A stretch of 64,000 bases of DNA from Ferrithrix thermotolerans DSM 19514 (GCA_945906305.1 CAMDQT010000012.1:1-64000), one strand, 5' to 3'; counted from the stretch's first letter, positions 1 to 8,543 are shown. Made by a program: numbers and translations. The notes: generated from the sequence alone by a model not told the origin.

Positions 1-637
1 GATAACCCCGTAACGCCTCAGCTACCCGGTCGATCTCCTCCAGCGACTGGGGGGCTTCGACGAAGAGAAGGTCTGCTCCCGCATCCGCGTAATGGCGGGC
101 CCGGTCGATGGCCGCCTCGAGACCCTCGTTAGCTCGGGCATCGGTGCGTGCAATGATGACCAAGTCGGGGTCCGTCCGCGCCGCACACGCGGCGCGGATG
201 CGGGCCACATGCTCTTGGGTTGGTACCCGAACCTTGCCCGCCAGATGGCCGCACTTCTTCGGCGCGGCCTGATCTTCGAGGTGCAGACCACCCACCCCGG
301 CGCGCTCATACTCCTGCACCGTGCGGATGACATTGAGCGGATTCCCATAACCGGTGTCGGCATCGGCGATGATGGGTACCCCCACTGCCGCCGCCAGTCG
401 AGCGGCGTGTCCAGCCATCTCGGTCTGGGTAAGCAAACCGATATCGGGCCGACCGAGTAGCGAGGCCGAGGCCCCGAACCCGGTCAAGTAGACGGCGTCG
501 AATCCGGCCGCCTCCACCATTCGGGCCGACAAGGCGTCGTAGGCCCCCGCGGCCAGGAGCGGCTCGGGTCGCCCGAGAAGCTCACGCAGGCGGGTCGTGG
601 GCCGGACCGGCCCGTGCAGCAGTTTCATGCTGGGCAT
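1..637 (-). CDS. Isocitrate lyase/PEP mutase family protein (partial)
   Basis: TIM-barrel enzyme of the isocitrate lyase/phosphoenolpyruvate mutase superfamily, whose members cleave or decarboxylate small 2-oxo or hydroxy acids (2-methylisocitrate lyase, oxaloacetate decarboxylase, carboxyPEP phosphonomutase). The gene runs off the left edge, so only about 212 N-terminal residues are seen. Visible are AGAYDALSA near residue 30, the metal-binding DADTGYGN at about 92-99, LEDQ near 120 and the KKCGH signature at about 127-131, which carries the catalytic Cys of the lyases. Start is ATG 637; ATG 628 is in frame three codons later. It sits 54 nt downstream of mtr on the same strand. The substrate cannot be told from the sequence. 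Confidence 0.85.
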   Translation of the reverse strand, partial: MPSMKLLHGPVRPTTRLRELLGRPEPLLAAGAYDALSARMVEAAGFDAVYLTGFGASASLLGRPDIGLLTQTEMAGHAARLAAAVGVPIIADADTGYGNPLNVIRTVQEYERAGVGGLHLEDQAAPKKCGHLAGKVRVPTQEHVARIRAACAARTDPDLVIIARTDARANEGLEAAIDRARHYADAGADLLFVEAPQSLEEIDRVAEALRGY

Positions 638-691
638 CGTGACACGCCAGCCATCGCCTACTAGGCCGTGGCCCCAATCCCAGGACCTCGT

Positions 692-2071
692 TCACAGCTC
701 CAGCAGGGCGTTTTCCACCACCTCGGTGAGGGCGGGGTGGATATACCACACCTCACGGGCCATCTCGTCCACCGTCTGGCCGAACCGCATGCCCTGGACA
801 AGGGGCTGAATCAGCGTCGATGCCTGTGGTCCGACCAGGTGCGCGCCGAGCAATTGGCGGCTTTCTCGGTGTGCGATGAGCTTGCAGAAACTGGTCGAAT
901 CCTCCATGGCCCAGCCGTAGGCCGTGCCGCCGAAATCCTTCGTGGCGACGGTATAGGGAAGCCCTGCACCCTGCGCGGCCCGTTCGGTCAGGCCGACCGC
1001 GGCTATCTGCGGGTGACCGAACACGGCATAGGGCACCAACGTACGGTCGATCTCCTGCCAGCGGTGGGGCTGGTCATGGTGGGCGACATTGTGGAACACG
1101 ATGCGGCCCTCGGCGTTGGCGAGGTGCTTGAGTTGTTCGGTGTTGGTGAGGTCGCCCAGGGCCCAGACGCCCTCGACATTGGTCTGCAGATGAGCATCGG
1201 TCAGCACCCGCTGCCCGCCGGGATCGGTGGCAATCCCGGCGGCGGCCACCCCCAAAAGGTCGCCGTTGGGCACCCTGCCCGTCGCAACAAGCAGTACGTC
1301 GGCCTCCAGCTCGAGCGGCTCTCCCCCGCTCACGCCGCGCAGCAGTACACCATGGCCGCCAGGTCCCGGCTCGACGGACAACTCCCCGCTGTTGCGGTGC
1401 AAGCCAAAGCGCTGCCCGTAGAGCTGCGTGGCCCGCGCCGAGACGTCATCGTCGCACTTGCGCAGCATGTTGGACGAGCGCAAGACATAGTCGACCTGGG
1501 TCCCGAAGCTACCGAATACATGGCCGAGTTCGGCCGCGATATAACCGCCGCCAAGGATCACCATCCGCTCGGGTAGTTCCGCCAAGCGCATCACGGAATC
1601 CGACGTGTGCAGCGGCACTCGATCAAGACCGGCGACGTCGCCTGGCAGATGCGGCCGTGCCCCCGCGGCCAGAATTATGTGGGGTGCGGTTATCTGCTCA
1701 CCGTTGACCTCGAGCAGCTTGGGGCCGACCATACGCCCTTCGCCGCGGAATACCGTCACATTGGGACACCGATTCGTGCGGTAGTCCTCGCCTCCGGCCG
1801 CAATGGCATCGATACGACCGAACACCCGTTGCACCATGGCGGGCCAATCGACGCGGTCGAGATGGCCATGGACCCCCAGCTTCGCCGCCTCGGCGAACCC
1901 CGCCGCCTGGTCCGCGGCGTAAATCAACATCTTGGAAGGAATGCACCCCCGGTTCAGGCACGTCCCGCCGAAGACGTCCTTTTCGACAAGGGCGATATTC
2001 CAGTCGTCGAATGCCGCGGGAATGCCATTACCGGTTCCGGTACCGACGATGATCAGGTCGAAGGTCTGCAT
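692..2071 (-). CDS. mtr: Mycothione reductase
   Basis: FAD- and NADPH-dependent cytosolic reductase that returns oxidised mycothiol disulfide to mycothiol, the actinobacterial replacement for glutathione. The 459 residues match the family along their whole length: N-terminal FAD fold with the VGTGTGN variant typical of mycothione reductases, redox pair Cys38/Cys43 in GGTCLNRGC, an NADPH-binding GGGYIAAE segment near 180, the ATGRV and ALGD FAD motifs, YGWAMED in the dimer domain and the C-terminal active-site HPALTEVVENAL. Alternatives such as lipoamide dehydrogenase or mercuric reductase fit the N-terminus and the YGWAMED segment less well. Start ATG 2071 follows a TAGGGT hexamer by 7 nt, so the mRNA is probably leaderless. 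Its presence implies that the host makes mycothiol. Confidence 0.95.
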   Translation of the reverse strand: MQTFDLIIVGTGTGNGIPAAFDDWNIALVEKDVFGGTCLNRGCIPSKMLIYAADQAAGFAEAAKLGVHGHLDRVDWPAMVQRVFGRIDAIAAGGEDYRTNRCPNVTVFRGEGRMVGPKLLEVNGEQITAPHIILAAGARPHLPGDVAGLDRVPLHTSDSVMRLAELPERMVILGGGYIAAELGHVFGSFGTQVDYVLRSSNMLRKCDDDVSARATQLYGQRFGLHRNSGELSVEPGPGGHGVLLRGVSGGEPLELEADVLLVATGRVPNGDLLGVAAAGIATDPGGQRVLTDAHLQTNVEGVWALGDLTNTEQLKHLANAEGRIVFHNVAHHDQPHRWQEIDRTLVPYAVFGHPQIAAVGLTERAAQGAGLPYTVATKDFGGTAYGWAMEDSTSFCKLIAHRESRQLLGAHLVGPQASTLIQPLVQGMRFGQTVDEMAREVWYIHPALTEVVENALLEL

Positions 2072-2078
2072 ACGCCCG

Positions 2079-2084
2079 ACCCTA
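2079..2084 (-). promoter_or_regulatory. Putative -10 of leaderless mtr promoter
   Basis: TAGGGT on the minus strand ends 7 nt before the mtr ATG; there is no Shine-Dalgarno between. It lies in the last of three near-identical 10-mers (2079-2116). Confidence 0.5.
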
Positions 2085-2116
2085 GAGGCTGCACCCTAGA
2101 GGCCGGACCCTGGAGG
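2079..2116. repeat. Three 14-bp-spaced direct repeats upstream of mtr
   Basis: The 10-mer ACCCTAGAGG occurs at 2079-2088 and 2093-2102, and as ACCCTGGAGG at 2107-2116, each start 14 bp after the last. The copy nearest the gene contains the putative -10. This could be a small operator array or chance duplication of the -10 region. Confidence 0.6.
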
Positions 2117-2166
2117 GCTCTTTGGCCCGCTGCCACCACCCTTCAGCCCTACGCTCGGTGACGGCT

Positions 2167-3048
2167 ATGCGGCGAATCACTTCCACCGTTGCGTTCCTGG
2201 TCGTCTCCCTCGTGGTGGTGCTCGCCGTCGCGGTCGGGGTCGGGGTCCTCAACCAGGCCGGCCGCAACCGCTTAGCACCCACGTTGACGGGCCCCTGCCA
2301 CGTCCGGGCCGTGATCGAGCCCGGTGCCACCGTGGTGGACCCGTCCGTCTCGGCCGGTGTCTACCGATTGCCCATCGCCGGCTCTGTTCAGTACGAGGCC
2401 AACTTGGCCAACTTGGCCAACGCCGACACGACCCCGACCCGCCGCCTGATCGGCCACGTACGACTCGACCTGCCGGCGCCGTTGCCCGACCCTGTCCTCG
2501 CCGCATGGGACGAACCCGGCTCGCTGCGCACCGCTCAGGGGGTACACGCCTACCAGATGGCGACGCGTTGGGCTCCCATCGGGGCGACGGTACGAATCCT
2601 CGCCCAACATGTCGAGCCCACCATGACCTGCGGCGGATCACTCACCGTGCGCATCGACGGTAACGCCGCGAGCTCATTTCTGCGTCCCACCGCTATCAGC
2701 GTGGTGGTTGCGGCGGCCACCCTGGTCGGTCGTGCGGCGCGACCCCGATCCCGAGACGCCAACCCTTGGGTGCCGCCCAGAGCGGCCCGGCCGCCGCGCC
2801 GTCGACACGGACGCCCCGGGCTGGGAGGGGCGGCAGGATTGCTGTACGGAAGTGCCGCGGCCGTCGTGATGGTGTTGTCGGGGGCGACAGATCTGGCGTC
2901 CACGACGCTGTGGCTTTGGCCGATTGGTGGAATGGCCGCCGGGGTTATTTTGGGTTGGTGGGCACCTTCTTCCGGGCCCACCGGACCCACCGGAGCCCAC
3001 CAGGACGCCCCACCGGTGGTCCTCTCCGAGCCCGACCATCGCCTCTGA
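2167..3048 (+). CDS. Hypothetical membrane-anchored protein
   Basis: Not a family I recognise. About 293 residues from ATG 2167: an N-terminal hydrophobic segment (about residues 5-27, Val/Leu/Ala-rich) that would act as a signal anchor, then an extracytoplasmic part of about 170 residues containing a Cys pair (GPCHVRA and MTCGGS) that could form a disulfide, then an Arg/Pro-rich stretch and two further hydrophobic segments (LLYGSAAAVVMVLSG and TLWLWPIGGMAAGVILGWW). Overall layout: exported beta-rich domain between membrane segments. ATG 2167 is preferred to GTG 2158 because the hydrophobic anchor starts right after it and TACGCT (2150-2155) lies just upstream. It is divergent from mtr. The function is unknown. 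Confidence 0.6.
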   Translation: MRRITSTVAFLVVSLVVVLAVAVGVGVLNQAGRNRLAPTLTGPCHVRAVIEPGATVVDPSVSAGVYRLPIAGSVQYEANLANLANADTTPTRRLIGHVRLDLPAPLPDPVLAAWDEPGSLRTAQGVHAYQMATRWAPIGATVRILAQHVEPTMTCGGSLTVRIDGNAASSFLRPTAISVVVAAATLVGRAARPRSRDANPWVPPRAARPPRRRHGRPGLGGAAGLLYGSAAAVVMVLSGATDLASTTLWLWPIGGMAAGVILGWWAPSSGPTGPTGAHQDAPPVVLSEPDHRL

Positions 3049-3127
3049 GCAGCCCACCGACGGGCAGCGCCCCGCTGCCCCTGAGGTATCCGCGATGGCC
3101 CCCATTGCTGACCGTACGCTGCACAAT

Positions 3128-4135
3128 GTGACGCACAGCGGTGAGATGTTCACGGAATGGGTCGACCGCTTCCTACAGCAACTCGCCGTGCGCAAGCCAT
3201 CGCCGCACACCGTGGCCGCCTATCGCCGGGATCTCGAAGGACTGGGACGGCGAGTGGCCAAGCTAAATGGCCACGGCGATGATCTCCAGGCACTCTCGCT
3301 GGAGGATTTACACAAGCACGCCCTTCGCGCCGCATTCGCGTCCTGGGCGCAAGACCATGCTGCGGCGTCGATTCGTCGGGCCTGGAGCGTTTGGAACGGT
3401 TTCTTCGAACATCTGGTCATCGAAGAAGTCGTTCTCGCTAACCCAATGAGCGTCGTCACGCCGCCCCGGGCCGACCGTGGAAGGCCTAAGGCAATCCCCG
3501 GCGAAGACATTCCAACCTTGCTGCTGTGCACCGCAGCGAAACAGGACCCGACCTCGCGCCAACCGTGGCCCACTCGCGATGTCGCCCTGGTAGCTACCTT
3601 CCTCGTCACCGGCATCCGCCTCTCCGAGGCCGTGTCGCTCAACCTCGGCTCTCTGGACGGACCCCGTGGCGCCCGCCGCCTGGTCGTAATCGGCAAGGGC
3701 AACAAGGCCCGTACGGTCCCCATCGAGGAAACCCTGGAGGACGTACTGCTGCGCTATCTCACCGAGCGCCGCGAACGTTTCCCCGATCTTCGCTTCAGTG
3801 ACCTACGGCTGCCGCTTTTCGTGCGCACCAACGGTGGTGGTCGCTTCACCCGCCAGCAGGTCGAGTACCTAATGGACAAGCTCTACCGGCGGGCCGGCAT
3901 ACGGTCCAGGGTCCCCGAAGGTGCGCTGGTGCACGCGTTGCGCCACACCTTCGCCACCAGTGCCCTCGACCATGGCGTACACGTCGTGGAACTCCAGGAA
4001 CTCCTCGGCCATGCCAGCCTGGACACCACTCGGCGCTACCTCGATGCAACCGCGGCCCAGCTTCGCCATGCGGTGGCCAGCCATCCGGCCCAGGCCGCGC
4101 TGCGCCAATTCGCCCGCACTGCCGTACCCGGCTGA
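3128..4135 (+). CDS. Tyrosine-type site-specific recombinase (Xer/integrase family)
   Basis: DNA strand-exchange enzyme of the tyrosine recombinase family. The N-terminal SAM-like domain has the SPHTVAAYRRDL pattern; the catalytic set is complete: Arg in TGIRLSEAV, Lys in GKGNKAR, His-x-x-Arg in HALRHTFAT, His in LLGHASLDTT and the nucleophile Tyr in RRYLDA close to the C-terminus. Start is uncertain: GTG 3128 is 7 nt after TACGCT (3115-3120), fitting the leaderless pattern of this genome; ATG 3095 and ATG 3146 are in-frame alternatives. There are no att-like repeats or phage genes nearby, and the next gene is a housekeeping map, so a chromosomal Xer role is possible. Equally it may belong to the generic integrase-like group of Actinobacteria; dif was not seen here. 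Confidence 0.85.
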   Translation: MTHSGEMFTEWVDRFLQQLAVRKPSPHTVAAYRRDLEGLGRRVAKLNGHGDDLQALSLEDLHKHALRAAFASWAQDHAAASIRRAWSVWNGFFEHLVIEEVVLANPMSVVTPPRADRGRPKAIPGEDIPTLLLCTAAKQDPTSRQPWPTRDVALVATFLVTGIRLSEAVSLNLGSLDGPRGARRLVVIGKGNKARTVPIEETLEDVLLRYLTERRERFPDLRFSDLRLPLFVRTNGGGRFTRQQVEYLMDKLYRRAGIRSRVPEGALVHALRHTFATSALDHGVHVVELQELLGHASLDTTRRYLDATAAQLRHAVASHPAQAALRQFARTAVPG

Positions 4136-4234
4136 GCAACGCTCACCGCGTCGGTCCTGGCCAGGCCCGTCCCGGCCGAGTTGAGCCGGGCCGAAGCGCG
4201 TAGACTTCAGGCTGATTGCCACAAACTGATGTCC

Positions 4235-4242
4235 GAGGAAGG
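4235..4242 (+). promoter_or_regulatory. Shine-Dalgarno that decides the map start
   Basis: GAGGAAGG lies 9 nt before GTG 4252 and selects this GTG over the ATG at 4273 and the upstream ATG 4216. Confidence 0.6.
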
Positions 4243-4251
4243 TTGGCCTGC

Positions 4252-5130
4252 GTGTCGTTGAAGCTGCCGAGGATGTCGTCGGGGATCGTGCGCCCTGGTG
4301 TGGTCTCGCCCATGCGGACGGTGCCGGCGCACATTCCACGGCCCGACTATGCCACGACCGGAGTACGCCCTCGCCGCCAAGAGGCCAGGGTGAAATCACC
4401 CGACGTGATTGCACGCATGCGCCGCAGCGGCAAGCTCGCGGCTCAGGTCTTGCAGGCCGTTGGGGCCGCGGTCGCTCCCGGGCTGACCACCGACGAGCTC
4501 GATATCCTCTGCCACGACCTCATCGTTGCCGCCGACGCCTATCCGAGCCCGCTCAACTACAGCGGGTTCCCGAAGTCATTGTGCACCTCGGTGAATGAAG
4601 TCATCTGCCACGGCATTCCCGACTCCCGCAAGCTGCTCAACGGTGACCTCGTGAACCTTGATGTCACCGTCTACCGCGACGGTGTGCACGGGGACTGCAA
4701 TGCCACCTTCCTCGTCGGCCAGGTCGACACTGCCGGACAGCGTCTCGTCAGAGTCACCCGGGAGTGCCTCGATCTCGCCATCGCCGCGGTGCGACCGGGT
4801 AGACCAATTTCCGACATCGGACGAGCGATTGAGAACCATGCCCACGCCCACCAGCTCGGCGTCGTGCGCACCTTCGTGGGTCATGGCATCGGCGAGCAGT
4901 TCCACAGCGACATCGAAGTCCCCCATTACTTCACGCCCCGGGCGCGGATGATCATGGAGGTCGGAATGACCTTCACCATCGAACCGATGATCACCGAAGG
5001 CGACCATCGCGAGGAGTTCTGGGACGATGGCTGGACGGCAGTCACCGTTGATCGCAGCCGCTCGGCGCAATTCGAACACACCTTGTTGATCACCGCGAAC
5101 GGGGCTGAAATACTCACGCTGGTCGACTGA
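4252..5130 (+). CDS. map: Methionine aminopeptidase, type I
   Basis: Removes the initiator Met from nascent proteins with a small second residue. About 292 residues from GTG 4252. The N-terminal extension with the PGVVSPMRTVP pattern is typical of the longer actinobacterial MetAPs. The five metal ligands are visible: Asp in NLDVTVY, Asp in HGDCNATF, His in VGHGIGEQFHS, Glu in TIEPMI and Glu in QFEHTLLI; the substrate-proximal His lies in VICHGIPD. Family length is about 285. It stands alone on the plus strand after the recombinase gene. Confidence 0.95.
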   Translation: MSLKLPRMSSGIVRPGVVSPMRTVPAHIPRPDYATTGVRPRRQEARVKSPDVIARMRRSGKLAAQVLQAVGAAVAPGLTTDELDILCHDLIVAADAYPSPLNYSGFPKSLCTSVNEVICHGIPDSRKLLNGDLVNLDVTVYRDGVHGDCNATFLVGQVDTAGQRLVRVTRECLDLAIAAVRPGRPISDIGRAIENHAHAHQLGVVRTFVGHGIGEQFHSDIEVPHYFTPRARMIMEVGMTFTIEPMITEGDHREEFWDDGWTAVTVDRSRSAQFEHTLLITANGAEILTLVD

Positions 5131-5189
5131 GTACCGCCGCGGCGGCTTGTTTCTGGTGCCCCAGATAAGGACCGCGGGCGCAGAGGTAC

Positions 5190-5195
5190 TACCCT
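5190..5195 (+). promoter_or_regulatory. Putative -10, leaderless start of the 5203 gene
   Basis: TACCCT ends 7 nt before ATG 5203, and only a C-rich run lies between. Confidence 0.45.
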
Positions 5196-5202
5196 GCCCC
5201 CC

Positions 5203-6756
5203 ATGCCGCGCCGCATTGATGTCGAGTTGACGAGCTGTCGAGATGACGGCACCTGGACCTGGCGAGCCGCCGGCGCCCGGGAACCCAAAGGCAGCATGGG
5301 TGCAACCCTGCTGCCCACTGATGCTGCCGTGGGTATGGTGCTCAAGGCCGAGGTCGAGATGGACATCGACGGCATCGTCATCACGGCCATCACGCCGCCC
5401 AAGGCGGCCCGCGGTGAACCGCAGCGGCTGGAAATCATCGGCGGCCGCAGCACCGACGAGCAGTTGGTGACCACCACCCTGGTCCGACGAGGTCGCGACG
5501 AGCGCCGCCCACGGCCGGACCGTGGTGATCGGCCGGACCGTGGTGATCGGCCGGACCGTGGTGATCGCCGAGATCGGCCGGAGCGGCCGGCCGCCGACCG
5601 CGACCGTCGGCCCCCGGGGAACGGGGACCGGCGACCTCGACCGGAAGGCGCCGGTGACTCCCGCCGTCCGCCCTTCGAACGCAAGGCTCCCATTGAGCCC
5701 AAGCCGAAGGCCAAGCGCCTTCGCGCTGGCCACAGCCATCGCAATGCCGTCATTGCCGAGTTGCCAGAGGCCCACAAACCGATTGCCGAAGAATTGATCC
5801 GCGGTGGTCTGGCGGGCGTTCGCAGCGCCCTTGACAAGCAAATTGAAACGGCCACGGCCGAAGGCAAGCCCGAAATCGATCCGGCTCCCCTGATGCAGCT
5901 CGCCGAGCTGCTATGGCCCCAGGTTCGCACTGCTGAGTGGCGCGACCGTGCTGAAGGCGCGCTGGCCGATGTCAACGAAATCGACCTGCGTGATCTGCGT
6001 TCCGTGGTCGTGGCGGCGGACGGCGCCGCTCGCGATGAGGCCACGCGTGAGCAGGCGAGCGAGCTACGCGAGGCCCTCAACCGACGCGTGGACGAAGAAC
6101 ATGCGAAGTGGCTAGATGAACTCGAAGGCCTAGTCAAGGACGGTCGTGTGGTTGGTGCGCTCCGTCGCAGCTCACGCCCGCCGAAGGCCGGTGCACCGCT
6201 GCCCAGCGAGCTTGCCGCCAAGCTCGCCGCTCAGGCCGGCGAAGCCCTGAGCGCCGAAGCGGCGGCGGATCGTTGGGCGGTCCTGCTCGATGCCCTGTCC
6301 TTCTCCCCGGTGCGCACGTCAGTCACCCCCGCCGGGGTGCCCGAGGACAAGCCTGAGGAGTTGCTAGCGGCGGTCCGCAAGAGCGCGTTGCGGCTGCCCG
6401 CCATCGCCGCCTTGTTCGGCATCGAGGCCGAAACGGCCATCCCCACAGCACGCGGACGTCGGCCTCGCCCCGCCGCGGGTCGTCCGGCCGGGGCCACCGC
6501 AGGGGGTCGCATTCCGCCGCCGCCACCGCGGCCGAGCAAAGACGCAAGCGAAGAATCGGTGGTGGACCGGGTCAGCGTCGAGCACCCACCGTCAGCCGCT
6601 GACGATCCTGGGGCCCTGGACCAAGGTGGCGTCATCGCCGCTCCGGCTCCGCAGCACGTCGCCCAGCCGCATATCGAGTTGCCCGCCGACGAGGAGTCAC
6701 TGGCGGACAGGCTCAACCCCGAACTTGCCCCCTCCGATGAGGACACCGAGGGCTGA
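5203..6756 (+). CDS. Hypothetical charged repeat-containing protein
   Basis: Family not recognised. 517 residues, probably cytoplasmic, with no signal peptide or membrane segment. Residues 1-90 look like a compact beta-rich domain (TWTWRAAG, GMVLKAEVEMDIDGIVITAI). Residues about 98-165 are an Arg/Asp/Pro-rich low-complexity tract with three perfect RPDRGD repeats, reminiscent of RNA-binding linkers. Residues about 170-410 are helical and rich in Ala, Glu and Leu (HRNAVIAELPEAHKPIAEELIRG, LDKQIETATAEG), followed by a Pro-rich and acidic tail. The architecture, an N-terminal OB-like region plus basic/acidic linker plus helical repeat, suggests a nucleic-acid or ribosome-associated role, but this is inference only. 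Confidence 0.7.
   Translation: MPRRIDVELTSCRDDGTWTWRAAGAREPKGSMGATLLPTDAAVGMVLKAEVEMDIDGIVITAITPPKAARGEPQRLEIIGGRSTDEQLVTTTLVRRGRDERRPRPDRGDRPDRGDRPDRGDRRDRPERPAADRDRRPPGNGDRRPRPEGAGDSRRPPFERKAPIEPKPKAKRLRAGHSHRNAVIAELPEAHKPIAEELIRGGLAGVRSALDKQIETATAEGKPEIDPAPLMQLAELLWPQVRTAEWRDRAEGALADVNEIDLRDLRSVVVAADGAARDEATREQASELREALNRRVDEEHAKWLDELEGLVKDGRVVGALRRSSRPPKAGAPLPSELAAKLAAQAGEALSAEAAADRWAVLLDALSFSPVRTSVTPAGVPEDKPEELLAAVRKSALRLPAIAALFGIEAETAIPTARGRRPRPAAGRPAGATAGGRIPPPPPRPSKDASEESVVDRVSVEHPPSAADDPGALDQGGVIAAPAPQHVAQPHIELPADEESLADRLNPELAPSDEDTEG
5512..5565 (+). repeat. Three perfect 18-bp tandem repeats
   Basis: The unit CGGCCGGACCGTGGTGAT is repeated at 5512-5529, 5530-5547 and 5548-5565, in frame, giving the RPDRGD hexapeptide repeats. 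Copy number could vary by slippage. Confidence 0.9.
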
Positions 6757-6788
6757 GCGGGGTCGGCAGCGCAGCGTTGGGGGCGGAC

Positions 6789-6986
6789 TCAGCGTCGGGT
6801 CGCGCCGTCGATGGCGCTCTGGCGGCCACCACGACCCCGGAACTTGCCCGTTTCGGGCTCTTCGTCCCAACGGGCGCCGCACTCATCACACTCACAGCTA
6901 TCTAACCGAGCCGTAGCCAAGAACAACCGGATCACGCCGTAGGACTGACAGTACGGACATGTCAGCCTCGCTCCACCATTGTCCAC
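6789..6986 (-). CDS. Small zinc-ribbon protein
   Basis: 65 residues starting at GTG 6986. Two Cys pairs (CPYC near residue 10 and CECDEC near 32) form a probable zinc ribbon, with a short basic C-terminal tail (KFRGRGGRQ). The size and layout fit small regulatory or RNA-binding zinc ribbons common in Actinobacteria. It faces the 5203 gene tail to tail. The function is unknown, and it is called real because the four Cys motifs and basic tail are unlikely in a shadow frame. Confidence 0.55.
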   Translation of the reverse strand: MDNGGARLTCPYCQSYGVIRLFLATARLDSCECDECGARWDEEPETGKFRGRGGRQSAIDGATRR

Positions 6987-7056
6987 TTAGCCACGATACC
7001 TCGCGACTCTGCCGTTACCCCAAGATCGACCTGGTTCAACGCCATCTGGTCCGAAC

Positions 7057-7464
7057 TCAGGCCAATTCCGGGATGATTCCGTGCTCGGCCAGAAACTCCG
7101 CCAGGCCATCGACGAGCGGCAACTGATCCACCTCGACCAGGGGCACCCAGCACACTTCGCAGGCGTCGTCACCGGCGACCGCGGGCTCGAAGGTGAGCGG
7201 GTGAGCCACAAAGTCGAAGATTATGTAGTGGAACTCCTCCGAGATACGTTCCACCCAGCCCAGCAGATCACCCACCAGACATTCGATACCGGTCTCCTCG
7301 AGGACCTCCCGAACCACGGCGTGGGCCAGCGTTTCACCCCATTCGACTCGGCCTCCGGGCAGACTCCACCGACCGGCCCCTGGCTGTGTGGCCCGGCGGA
7401 TCATCAACAGTGCGTCATCCTCAACGAGAACCGCACCTACTGCCATCTGTGGATGCGATGTCAC
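7057..7464 (-). CDS. NUDIX hydrolase
   Basis: Hydrolyses a nucleoside diphosphate linked to another moiety; the substrate cannot be told. 135 residues with the full Nudix box at about 38-60 (GRVEWGETLAHAVVREVLEETG: G-x5-E-x7-REVLEE-x-G), preceded by the WSLPGG strand. The start GTG 7464 overlaps the stop of the upstream GNAT gene by 4 nt (GTGA), so translation is coupled. Typical size for a housecleaning or ADP-ribose/8-oxo-dGTP type enzyme. Confidence 0.9.
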   Translation of the reverse strand: MTSHPQMAVGAVLVEDDALLMIRRATQPGAGRWSLPGGRVEWGETLAHAVVREVLEETGIECLVGDLLGWVERISEEFHYIIFDFVAHPLTFEPAVAGDDACEVCWVPLVEVDQLPLVDGLAEFLAEHGIIPELA

Positions 7465-7982
7465 CGCGGTGTTGCGCTCTCGGCGTCCTGACCCCCGAAG
7501 GCCGCGGCACCCTCGGGCGGTAAGGGCAGGTGAACCAGCAGGGCCCGAGCCTTCATGCCGTATCGCTCGAAGAAGTTCTTCGACATGCGCATGCCGGGTA
7601 ACACCAGACTGTCAATCCCGCAGCAGCCACGTTCGCGGGCCCAGGCGATGAGGCCGTCCATCACCGCCTCACCCACGGCGAGCTCACGGAAGGCAGGCTC
7701 GACATAGAGGTCACTCACGACCGCCAAGCACTCACCGGAGCGCAGCCACTCCATCCGGGCGATGCCAAAGCCCACCACGTAATCGTCGAAGGATCCCACC
7801 TGGACCATTGTTTCCGCGTCTTCAATGGCGTGTCGCAACTCGTGGTCACGAGGCTCCGGCGAGGCTTCGCGCACGGCCCAGGTGCTGCCACCACGCTCGG
7901 CGGAAAGTTCCTCCCGCGCCAGAGCCGCCAGCTCGAGGAGCCGGCCCACGTCTGTCGACACTGCCACCCGGGCTAGTTCCAC
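7461..7982 (-). CDS. GNAT family N-acetyltransferase
   Basis: Acetyl-CoA-dependent acetyltransferase fold, 173 residues. The segments VGFGIARMEWL, VVSDLYVEPAFRELAVGEAVMDGLIAWARERGC and NFFERYGMKARALLVHLPL correspond to GNAT motifs A and B, although the pyrophosphate-binding Q/RxxGxG/A loop is degenerate (FRELAVGEA). The acceptor is unknown. The start is GTG 7982, the first gene of a two-gene unit with the NUDIX gene. Confidence 0.8.
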   Translation of the reverse strand: MELARVAVSTDVGRLLELAALAREELSAERGGSTWAVREASPEPRDHELRHAIEDAETMVQVGSFDDYVVGFGIARMEWLRSGECLAVVSDLYVEPAFRELAVGEAVMDGLIAWARERGCCGIDSLVLPGMRMSKNFFERYGMKARALLVHLPLPPEGAAAFGGQDAESATPR

Positions 7983-8000
7983 CGCTGACCTACCCCACCC

Positions 8001-8543
8001 TCAACGCTCGCCGAGAAGCTGGTCAACCCGGCTGAGGATGCCACGACGGGCGCGGTTAGCCCGTTCGAAACAGCCGATTGCTTCGAGATCGGCCCGGCCC
8101 AAAGTCCGCAGCAGAGGAACAATCTGCGCCACCGTGCGAGTCGCGTACTGTCCGATGGCCAGCTTGTCAGGTGCACTCGCCGCCCCACCTGCTGGTTGTG
8201 CAGCCTCGGTGGCGAACACCGCCTCCGCCGGTGACGTCGCGTCCGCCTCCGTCGCTTGAGTTCTGGTTTGCGTCGGGTCATCTGCTTGGGGTGGCGCGGC
8301 ACACCACGGCGCCGTGTAGCCCCGGGAGCCGGTGCGAAGAGCCGCCCCGAGAGGGCCGAACTCCTTCTCCAGACGATCGACGGCGATCTGGCCCAGAACT
8401 TTGGCCATGCCTAGGTGGCCGCGGCCCCTCTGGGCGAGCTCAGGTAGGTACTTCTGGGCCTCAAACACCAGCCCGAGCGGGGCGAAGACGCACAGGTCCA
8501 ACAACCAGTCCGTCGTGCTGCGGTCCGCCGCTTGCTCAGTCAC
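8001..8543 (-). CDS. Hypothetical protein with C-terminal helical motif
   Basis: 180 residues, no recognised catalytic domain. The N-terminal third (WLLDLCVFAPLGLVFEAQKYLPELAQRGR) is an amphipathic or weakly hydrophobic helix region, the middle is a low-complexity Thr/Ala/Glu linker, and the C-terminal 50 residues (LAIGQYATRTVAQIVPLLRTLGRADLEAIGCFERANRARRGILSRVDQLL) resemble the short helical motif found at the C-termini of many actinobacterial proteins, where it follows a variable linker. Start GTG 8543 is 8 nt from TAAGAT. A membrane-surface or lipid-associated role is possible but unproven. Confidence 0.6.
   Translation of the reverse strand: MTEQAADRSTTDWLLDLCVFAPLGLVFEAQKYLPELAQRGRGHLGMAKVLGQIAVDRLEKEFGPLGAALRTGSRGYTAPWCAAPPQADDPTQTRTQATEADATSPAEAVFATEAAQPAGGAASAPDKLAIGQYATRTVAQIVPLLRTLGRADLEAIGCFERANRARRGILSRVDQLLGER

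Noticed and set aside
5512-5565. Short repeats as a CRISPR array
   Set aside because: Contiguous 18-bp units without spacers, in frame in a coding region.
4576-6221. Long minus-strand frames opposite map and the 5203 gene
   Set aside because: They are shadows of the plus-strand genes, with no domain and high Arg/Ser content.
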